Source: Flavobacteriales bacterium (GTDB taxonomy: Bacteria > Bacteroidota > Bacteroidia > Flavobacteriales > Flavobacteriaceae). Taken from it: a DNA stretch of 38,450 nucleotides. Location of the stretch: contig JABMNH010000028.1 of assembly GCA_013205245.1 (NCBI GenBank), positions 1 to 38,450 on the forward strand, in the 5' to 3' direction. The notes under the pieces were generated by a model. It was given only the letters and a program-made list of their open reading frames with translations. It made no database searches and was not told the origin of the DNA. The position numbers were made by a program, and so were the translations under genes. Positions 32,771 to 38,450 of this stretch are shown piece by piece; the stretch's first letter is position 1; each line of letters begins with the position of its first letter.

Positions 32771-35176
32771 TTAATTTCTAAGAGGTTTACCAGTTTTTAA
32801 AGTATGTTCTATACGCTGTAAGGTTTTTTTCTCGCCTAAAAGCGATAAGAAAGCTTCGCGTTCTATATCTAAAAGATATTGTTCTGAAACGAAAGTTGGT
32901 TCAGATAAATCGCCGCCAGACATAACGTAAGCAATTTTGTCACCTATAAGTTTATCGTGTTCAGAAATATAGAATCCTTTTTCCATGGCATCAGTTCCAA
33001 CTAAGAACATGCCTAAAGATTGTTTTCCTAAAACCTTAACTTGTTGTTGAATCGGCTTTGTGTAGCCTTGCTCTGCCATTATAATGGCGTGTTTTTTTGC
33101 TGTCGCAATTTGACGTTCTCTGTTTACCACAATGATATCTTTTCCTTTTTGAAGGATATTAGTATCAAAAGCTTCATAAGCAGAGGTGCTTACTTGTGCC
33201 ATAGCAATAGGTAAGAAATGTTGACGCAAAGCATTCAATTGTACATCACCTTCTTTAAAGGTTGCTGCGGCTCTTAAAGCCATTTCTTTGGTGCCTGCAC
33301 CACCGGGTAATAATCCCACACCAAATTCTACCAAACCGATATAAGATTCGGCAGCAGCCACAACTTTATCCGCGTGAAGCGTCATTTCGCATCCGCCACC
33401 TAAAGTCATGCCAGTAGGCGCAACAATGGTTGGGATTGAAGAATAACGCAATCGCATTACTGTGTCTTGGAAAGCTTTTATGGCGTAATGTAAATCGTCG
33501 TATTCTTGTTCTACAGCCAACATAAAGACCATTGCTAAATTAGCCCCAACAGAAAAATTAGGAGACTGATTGGCAATAATTAAACCTTCATATTTTTCTT
33601 CGGCAAGATCAATACCTTTATTTATAGCTTCTATAACGCCACTGCCAATGGTATTCATTTTAGACTGGAATTCTACATTTAAAATACCATCGCCTAAATG
33701 TTGAATAGAGGCTTCAGAATTACTCCAAATGGTTTTTGATTCTCTAATATTATCTAAAATTATAAAACCATCTTGACCGGGCACTTTTTGTTGTGCTTTT
33801 TTCGGAATGTTATAAAAGTATTTAGCACCTTCTTTAAGGTTGTAAAAAGAAGTTTGTCCGCTTGCCAACATGTCATTAACCCAAGTATTTGGTTTAAAAC
33901 CTTCGGCTTTCATTAATTCAATTCCGTTTTCAACACCTATGGCATCCCAAATTTCGAAAGGACCAAAATCCCATCCAAATCCAGCGCGCATAGCATCATC
34001 AATAGCATATAAATCATCAGAAATTTCTGGGACACGGTTTGACGCGTATTGAAACATCGCTGTAAAAGTTTTTCTGAAAAAGTCGCCAGCTTTATCTGTA
34101 CCTTTTACCAGTACTTTATAACGGTCTATGACTTTATCAATATTTTTAGTATTGGCGAGTGTTGCAAATTTAGGACGTGTGGCAGGGCGATATTCCATTG
34201 TGTTTAAATCTAACACAAGAATTTCTCTTTTCCCTTCTTTAGAAGTCACACGTTTGTAAAAACCTTGATTGGTTTTGCTACCCAACCATTTATTTTCCAT
34301 CATTGTGTTGATGAAATCTGGAATTTCGAAAGTGGTGTGCATTTCGTCTTTTGGCGCATTGTCATGAACACCATTGGCAGTGTGTACCAAAGTATCTAAT
34401 CCAACCACATCAACAGTTCTAAAGGTAGCCGATTTTGGGCGTCCAATTACGGGGCCTGTTAATTTATCAACTTCTTCAACGGTTAAACCGAGTTCTTTTA
34501 CCACATGAAATAAATTCATAATGCCAAAAACACCAATACGATTGCCAATAAATGCAGGTGTGTCTTTAGCTAAAACAGTTGTTTTTCCTAAAAATTTCTC
34601 ACCGTACATCATTAAGAAATCTGTAATTTCTGGTTTGCAATCTGGCCCAGGAACAACTTCAAAAAGTTTTAAATAACGCGGTGGATTGAAGAAATGTGTT
34701 ACGGCAAAATGTTTTTGAAAATCTTCGCTACGCCCTTCGTTCATAAACTGAATAGGAATACCAGAAGTGTTTGAAGTAATAAGTGTACCCGGAGTGCGGT
34801 ATTTTTCTATTTGATCAAAAACTATTTTTTTGATATCTAGACGTTCTACAACAACTTCAATAATCCAATCTACATCGGCAACTTTAGCCAAATCATCCGT
34901 TGTGTTACCTGTTGTGATTCTTCTTGCCATAGATTTATGGTAAATAGGCGAGGGCTTAGATTGTAAAGCATTGTTAAAATGCATGTTTACAAGACTATTT
35001 CTAACGATTTTGTCGTCTAGAGTGAGTCCTTTTGCTTTGAACTGTTCTGGTAATTCATTAGGGATGATATCTAATAAAAGTACTTCCACACCAATATTAG
35101 CGAAATGACATGCGATGCCTGAGCCCATAATGCCAGAACCGATGACTGCAACTTTGTTAATGGTTCTTTTTTTCAT
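32771..35176 (-). CDS. fadN: 3-hydroxyacyl-CoA dehydrogenase / enoyl-CoA hydratase fusion (FadN type)
   Basis: 801 residues. Domain order is dehydrogenase first, hydratase last, as in B. subtilis FadN (about 789), and opposite to E. coli FadB. The NAD fold starts VAVIGSGIMGSGIACHFANIG; THFFNPPRYLKLFEVVPG and DTPAFIGNRIG are the dehydrogenase active region; a second helical dehydrogenase domain follows. The C-terminal crotonase domain has SPNFSVGANLAM (oxyanion loop) and GMTLGGGCEMTLHADKVVAAAESYIGLVEFGVGLLPGGAGTKE with candidate catalytic Glu. It hydrates and oxidises enoyl-CoA to 3-ketoacyl-CoA. Order marR-fadN-fadA-fadE; 55 bp follow marR. Confidence 0.94.
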   Translation of the reverse strand: MKKRTINKVAVIGSGIMGSGIACHFANIGVEVLLLDIIPNELPEQFKAKGLTLDDKIVRNSLVNMHFNNALQSKPSPIYHKSMARRITTGNTTDDLAKVADVDWIIEVVVERLDIKKIVFDQIEKYRTPGTLITSNTSGIPIQFMNEGRSEDFQKHFAVTHFFNPPRYLKLFEVVPGPDCKPEITDFLMMYGEKFLGKTTVLAKDTPAFIGNRIGVFGIMNLFHVVKELGLTVEEVDKLTGPVIGRPKSATFRTVDVVGLDTLVHTANGVHDNAPKDEMHTTFEIPDFINTMMENKWLGSKTNQGFYKRVTSKEGKREILVLDLNTMEYRPATRPKFATLANTKNIDKVIDRYKVLVKGTDKAGDFFRKTFTAMFQYASNRVPEISDDLYAIDDAMRAGFGWDFGPFEIWDAIGVENGIELMKAEGFKPNTWVNDMLASGQTSFYNLKEGAKYFYNIPKKAQQKVPGQDGFIILDNIRESKTIWSNSEASIQHLGDGILNVEFQSKMNTIGSGVIEAINKGIDLAEEKYEGLIIANQSPNFSVGANLAMVFMLAVEQEYDDLHYAIKAFQDTVMRLRYSSIPTIVAPTGMTLGGGCEMTLHADKVVAAAESYIGLVEFGVGLLPGGAGTKEMALRAAATFKEGDVQLNALRQHFLPIAMAQVSTSAYEAFDTNILQKGKDIIVVNRERQIATAKKHAIIMAEQGYTKPIQQQVKVLGKQSLGMFLVGTDAMEKGFYISEHDKLIGDKIAYVMSGGDLSEPTFVSEQYLLDIEREAFLSLLGEKKTLQRIEHTLKTGKPLRN

Positions 35177-35231
35177 ATTTATTGTATATATTTAATTGTT
35201 TGTCAGTTATATTTTAAATTACTTTCACCCT

Positions 35232-35666
35232 CTAAAAAATGGATTTTTCGTTTACTAATTTTGTGATGGTTTGTGTAACTTCTATAAAATTATTTATTTT
35301 TTCTTCGGAAATGTGTTCTGTAAGAACTTCGTTAAAACGGTAAACAGATTGTTTTGAAACTTCTCGTTTTTCTTTACCAAAATCGGTTAATTTTATTAAA
35401 ACGCTTCTGCCATCTTCTGGATGACGCTCTCTAAAAATGAGTTTTTTATCTTCCATCGATTTTAATATTCGTGATAAGCTTGTGGCTTCCATACCCATTT
35501 GTGGTCCTAACGACGTAGAAGGGGTGCCATTTTCATGATCAATATTTAACAGTACAAACGCCATAGCCATTGTGCTATCATGCTTTGAGGCTTGTTCATT
35601 GTACATTTTTGCAACCGCTTGCCATGAGGCTCTTAAACAGTGATCTATTGATTGTTCTCTTATCAT
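35232..35666 (-). CDS. MarR-family regulator of the beta-oxidation operon
   Basis: 144 residues, a normal MarR length. The winged helix is seen at about 46-90: TSLGPQMGMEATSLSRILKSMEDKKLIFRERHPEDGRSVLIKLTDFGKEK, with recognition helix ATSLSRILKSM and the D-G-R wing. Flanking helices (4-45, 95-140) would dimerise. It would repress its operon and be released by an acyl-CoA or fatty acid, as in other MarR sensors; the ligand is inference. It heads the operon with fadN, fadA and fadE, and a perfect 18-bp palindrome (35688-35705) lies in its promoter, suggesting autorepression. Confidence 0.9.
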   Translation of the reverse strand: MIREQSIDHCLRASWQAVAKMYNEQASKHDSTMAMAFVLLNIDHENGTPSTSLGPQMGMEATSLSRILKSMEDKKLIFRERHPEDGRSVLIKLTDFGKEKREVSKQSVYRFNEVLTEHISEEKINNFIEVTQTITKLVNEKSIF

Positions 35667-35670
35667 TGTC

Positions 35671-35678
35671 CAAATGTA
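35671..35678 (-). promoter_or_regulatory. Candidate -7 box of the marR operon
   Basis: Minus-strand TACATTTG matches TAnnTTTG and ends 4 bp before the marR ATG, so the mRNA would be leaderless or nearly so. The palindrome at 35688-35705 covers the spacer and much of the -33 region. Confidence 0.5.
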
Positions 35679-35687
35679 TAAAAAACA

Positions 35688-35705
35688 TACTATGCGCGCA
35701 TAGTA
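35688..35705. promoter_or_regulatory. 18-bp perfect palindrome, likely MarR operator
   Basis: TACTATGCGCGCATAGTA is its own reverse complement. Its GCGCGC core stands out in an AT-rich gap between marR and the divergent ABC transporter. It starts 10 bp upstream of the -7 box of marR, the position expected for repressor binding. It is 55 bp from the ABC -7 box, so control of that side is less likely. Confidence 0.75.
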
Positions 35706-35723
35706 AAATTAAAAAAATTATAG

Positions 35724-35737
35724 AAATGTTAACATTT
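35724..35737. promoter_or_regulatory. 14-nt palindrome before the ABC transporter promoter
   Basis: AAATGTTAACATTT is a perfect palindrome 22 bp before the -7 box at 35760, around the -33 position. It could be an operator for the ABC operon, or chance in AT-rich DNA. Confidence 0.35.
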
Positions 35738-35759
35738 TATTTTTCTAGCTTCATATTCC

Positions 35760-35767
35760 TATATTTG
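35760..35767 (+). promoter_or_regulatory. Candidate -7 box of the ABC transporter operon
   Basis: TATATTTG matches TAnnTTTG and leaves a leader of about 39 nt before the ATG at 35812. No TTG lies at the -33 position. Confidence 0.4.
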
Positions 35768-35811
35768 TTGAATTTTAAAATTAGATTTAAGCCCAAAAGT
35801 TAAAATAGTAT

Positions 35812-36747
35812 ATGAATACATTATTAAGAGTTGAAAATGTTGTTAAAAATTTTGGCGCTTATCGCGCTTTAAATAAGGTGTCCATCAGTGTTTCTAAAGG
35901 AAGTATTTTTGGTTTGTTAGGGCCTAATGGTGCTGGAAAAACAACATTAATTAGAATAATAAATCAGATTACAGGACCAGATGAAGGTCAGATTTTTTTA
36001 GACGGTAAGCCCTTGTGCCCAGATGATATAGCTTCTATAGGCTATTTGCCTGAAGAACGTGGTTTGTACAAAAACATGAAAGTTGGTGAGCAGGCCATTT
36101 ATTTAGCCCAATTAAAAGGAATGTCTAAGGCAGATGCCAAAGCCCAGCTTAAAATGTGGTTTGAGAAATTCGAAATTACGAGTTGGTGGGATAAAAAAGT
36201 GCAGGAACTCTCAAAAGGAATGGCACAAAAAGTTCAGTTTATTGTGACTGTTTTACACCAACCTAAATTGTTAATTTTTGATGAACCCTTTAGTGGATTT
36301 GATCCTATAAACGCTAATTTAATTCGCGATGAAATTTTAGGCTTGCGCGATAAAGGCGCTACCATTATATTTTCTACACATCGCATGGAAAGCGTAGAGG
36401 AGGTTTGCGATCATATAGCTTTAATAAATAAATCGAATAAAATTCTTGACGGCGAATTAAATGCGATAAAGAAACAATTTAAAACAAACACTTATGAAGT
36501 GGGTTTAATTGCCGATGATTTACAAGCTCTAGAAACCGAAATTTCTACAAAGTTTCAAACGGGGCCAGCCATATTTAAATCTTTAAATCACGATTTAAAA
36601 CTCAACATAAAGCTATCCGATAAGGAAACTTCAAACGATTTGCTAAACTATTTAAGTACCAAATCTCAGATTAATCATTTTGTAGAATTGGTACCAAGTG
36701 CCAACGATATTTTTATTCAAGCCATAAATAATAACACCAATGTATAA
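35812..36747 (+). CDS. ABC transporter ATP-binding protein (NatA-like)
   Basis: 311 residues. The nucleotide-binding domain has Walker A GPNGAGKTT (39-47), the signature ELSKGMAQKVQ (LSKGM instead of LSGGQ), Walker B LLIFDEPFSGFDP and the switch His in STHRM. Residues about 225-311 form the C-terminal DUF4162-type domain common in this ABC-2 exporter group. It powers the permease encoded next (8-bp overlap). NatAB-type systems export Na+ or other small molecules; the substrate here is not readable. It is divergent from marR across 145 bp. Confidence 0.92.
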   Translation: MNTLLRVENVVKNFGAYRALNKVSISVSKGSIFGLLGPNGAGKTTLIRIINQITGPDEGQIFLDGKPLCPDDIASIGYLPEERGLYKNMKVGEQAIYLAQLKGMSKADAKAQLKMWFEKFEITSWWDKKVQELSKGMAQKVQFIVTVLHQPKLLIFDEPFSGFDPINANLIRDEILGLRDKGATIIFSTHRMESVEEVCDHIALINKSNKILDGELNAIKKQFKTNTYEVGLIADDLQALETEISTKFQTGPAIFKSLNHDLKLNIKLSDKETSNDLLNYLSTKSQINHFVELVPSANDIFIQAINNNTNV

Positions 36748-38056
36748 ATTAAGACTCATAATTAAACGCGAATTTTTATCTAAGGTAAGAAACAGATCTT
36801 TTATCGTAATGACCATTTTGAGTCCGGTTATAATGGTGGCTATGATGGCTTTAATTGCCTATCTTAATGTTAAAAATAGTGAAGAAGTACGTACCGTTGC
36901 TTATATTGATCAGTCAAGTATCTTTGCTGATATTTTAAAGGATACCAAAACAACAAAGTATATAAATTTAACAGGAGTGCCTTTAGATGAAGCCAAAAAT
37001 CAAGCGGTAGCTGCAGATTATTATGGATTGATATTTATCCCTAAACAAGATAGTTTAGATCTTTTAGCTAAAAGCATTACTTTTTATGGCGAAGGTTCCC
37101 CAAGTCTTAATTTAATAGGTAGTTTAGAAAATAAATTCCAACGAAAAATACGCGATATTAAAATTGAAAAATTGGGATTTGATACTGCCCTAATCAAAGC
37201 AGCAAATACAGATGTTGAAATAAGCTCCGAAAAATATACAGGCGAAAAAGGCTCTAAAATCGGTAGTATTTTAAAAATGATTGCTGGTGGCGCTTTTGGA
37301 TATCTTATATTTATGTTCATCATTATTTATGGCACGTCGGTTATGCGTAGTGTGATCGAAGAAAAAACCAATCGCATTATCGAAGTTATTATTTCGTCGG
37401 TTAAACCCTTTAAATTGATGTTGGGCAAAATCTTAGGAAATGCTTTGGCAGGGATTTTACAATTTATTATTTGGATAATTTCAGCAAGTTTATTAATGTT
37501 TGCCATCTCAAGCTTTTTGGGTGCCGATTTTAGTGTCATGTCTAGTAATTCACCTCAATTAACACCAGAAATGACAGCTCAGATGCAAGAATCATTATCA
37601 GGTAATTTAACTTTGGTTATTCACGAGCTCAAAGACTTTCCGTTTGTCACTTTATTTACGGCATTTATATTTTATTTTCTTGGTGGCTATCTAATTTATA
37701 GCTCAATTTATGCAGCCATAGGTGCTGCTGTTGATAATGAAACGGACACTCAACAATTTATGTTGCCAGTTATGTTACCTTTAATAGTTGCTATTTATGT
37801 TGGTTTTTCTGTAATCGAAAATCCGCATGGCCCTATAGCTGTTGGATTTTCAATTTTTCCATTAACATCTCCCATCGTAATGCTTATGCGCATTCCGTTT
37901 GGTGTGCCTTGGTGGCAAATAGCTTTATCTATGACATTACTTTTAGTTACCTTTATTGGCGTTGTTTGGTTTGCTGCTAAAATTTACCGTATTGGGATTT
38001 TAATGTATGGTAAAAAACCAAGTTACAAAGAGATTTATAAGTGGTTAAAATATTAA
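36740..38056 (+). CDS. ABC transporter permease (NatB-like, ABC-2 type)
   Basis: 438 residues. One N-terminal helix (about 22-42, FIVMTILSPVIMVAMMALIAYL), an outside domain of about 130 residues, then about five helices from 173 on (FGYLIFMFIIIYGTSVMRSVIEEKTNRIIEVIISSVKPFKLMLGKILGN, with the conserved EEKxxR-EVL-like coupling region). This is the typical ABC-2 exporter plan. Start overlaps the ATPase gene by 8 bp. A REP-like repeat region follows its stop. Confidence 0.9.
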   Translation: MYKLRLIIKREFLSKVRNRSFIVMTILSPVIMVAMMALIAYLNVKNSEEVRTVAYIDQSSIFADILKDTKTTKYINLTGVPLDEAKNQAVAADYYGLIFIPKQDSLDLLAKSITFYGEGSPSLNLIGSLENKFQRKIRDIKIEKLGFDTALIKAANTDVEISSEKYTGEKGSKIGSILKMIAGGAFGYLIFMFIIIYGTSVMRSVIEEKTNRIIEVIISSVKPFKLMLGKILGNALAGILQFIIWIISASLLMFAISSFLGADFSVMSSNSPQLTPEMTAQMQESLSGNLTLVIHELKDFPFVTLFTAFIFYFLGGYLIYSSIYAAIGAAVDNETDTQQFMLPVMLPLIVAIYVGFSVIENPHGPIAVGFSIFPLTSPIVMLMRIPFGVPWWQIALSMTLLLVTFIGVVWFAAKIYRIGILMYGKKPSYKEIYKWLKY

Positions 38057-38059
38057 GTT

Positions 38060-38229
38060 CCTATCCCCAACCCTTTCCAAGGAAAGGGCGTTTATGATGG
38101 GTAAAAAGGTGATAAAACCTTGGCAAAGGTAAGTTCTGGGGATTTGGAATAGGATAAGATTTATTAAAAATGAATATATTAACATAAAAAATAGGGCCCT
38201 TCCCTTAGGGAAGGATTTAGGATGGGATT
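38060..38229. repeat. REP-like inverted repeat pair between the ABC operon and the response regulator
   Basis: Unit A (38060-38090) carries the hairpin CCCTTTCC/GGAAAGGG next to TATCCCCAA. Unit B (38194-38229) carries CCTTCCC/GGGAAGG next to ATTTAGGATGGGATT and reads as the opposite orientation of A. Between them a weaker third unit (ACCTTGGCAAAGGT then GGGGATTTGGAATAGG, about 38117-38155) may belong. GC-rich units in AT-rich DNA, paired head-to-tail mirror-wise, look like a REP/RAYT-type mosaic or a small MITE. Unit B ends at the ATG of the response regulator. Confidence 0.65.
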
Positions 38230-38450
38230 ATGAGCAAAATACTAATCATAGAAGACGAAGCCGCTATACGTAGGGTACTTACCAAAATTATTTCTGAAGA
38301 GAACACCACTTACGAAATAGAAGAAGCCAATGACGGATTAGAAGGCATTACACTTATTAAAGACAATGATTACGATTTGGTGCTTTGCGATATTAAAATG
38401 CCAAAAATGGATGGTGTTGAGGTTTTAGAAAAAGCGCAAAAAATAAAACC
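38230..38450 (+). CDS. Response regulator (3' end cut off by window edge)
   Basis: The first 73 residues from the ATG at 38230 form a receiver domain: acidic pocket E8-D9, phosphoacceptor Asp54 in LVLCDIKMPKMDG, and the ILIIEDEAAIRRVL start. The close similarity of this beginning to sigma-54-dependent (NtrC-type) regulators of Flavobacteria suggests AAA+ and Fis domains follow beyond the edge, but this is memory-based. The REP unit directly before the ATG leaves little room for a normal promoter or leader, so transcription may come from inside the repeat region. Confidence 0.85.
   Translation, partial: MSKILIIEDEAAIRRVLTKIISEENTTYEIEEANDGLEGITLIKDNDYDLVLCDIKMPKMDGVEVLEKAQKIK

Noticed and set aside
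29754-35666. Horizontal transfer of the beta-oxidation operon
   Set aside because: AT-rich codon use resembles neighbours, and no mobile genes or repeats flank it.

Overview
The window is a chromosomal segment of a marine-type Bacteroidota bacterium, almost certainly Flavobacteriaceae. The evidence is AT-rich DNA, Bacteroidota-type promoters (TTG, 19-20 bp, TAnnTTTG), near absence of Shine-Dalgarno motifs, the Flavobacteria-specific exosortase XrtF pair, and typical synteny (proS, tRNA-Glu, rpsT; mreBCD-mrdA-rodA). It is gene-dense, with no insertion sequence, phage, CRISPR array or rRNA, and looks like core genome with some accessory envelope and metal genes.

Layout. (1) 1-4419, minus strand: envelope and secreted proteins, namely a cut-off secreted protein overlapping a secreted esterase with TPRs, an OmpP1/FadL-type porin, and a Tyr/Asn-rich repeat lipoprotein. 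(2) 4521-6411, plus: proS, then tRNA-Glu(UUC) and rpsT behind a near-ideal promoter. (3) 6477-13535, minus: the elongasome operon mreB-mreC-mreD-mrdA-rodA, with purH upstream under its own promoter. (4) 13641-15771, minus: DinB-like, SIMPL, acyl-CoA thioesterase and GAF (methionine sulfoxide reductase-like) proteins. (5) 15825-17221, plus: xrtF, its partner membrane protein and a DUF302 protein. (6) 17296-26413, plus: a copper/silver island. A CusA-TolC-CusB efflux system and a DUF3347 protein are bracketed by two small Cys-rich HYC_CC_PP-type proteins and followed by a Met-rich DUF4382 lipoprotein. (7) 26486-29689: a divergent pair, an esterase lipoprotein and an M1 metallopeptidase. (8) 29754-35666, minus: marR-fadN-fadA-fadE, a complete fatty-acid beta-oxidation operon with a perfect 18-bp palindrome at the marR promoter. 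(9) 35812-38450, plus: a NatAB-like ABC exporter, a REP-like inverted repeat pair, and the start of a response regulator.

How the genes fit together. The elongasome genes build the lateral cell wall. The copper island would move Cu(I)/Ag(I) from periplasm to exterior, with small periplasmic or surface proteins handling the metal. The beta-oxidation operon would degrade acyl-CoAs under a MarR repressor; the FadL-like porin and acyl-CoA thioesterase are possible but unlinked partners.

The parts most worth a second look are the paired HYC_CC_PP genes around the efflux operon with a 32-nt near-perfect palindrome upstream, the MarR operator overlapping a promoter that would give an almost leaderless marR mRNA, the extra membrane and porter insertions in CusA, and the REP-like elements at 1765-1849 and 38060-38229. 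Nothing here is clearly a new defence or mobile system. Family assignments come from reading motifs by eye, not from database searches.
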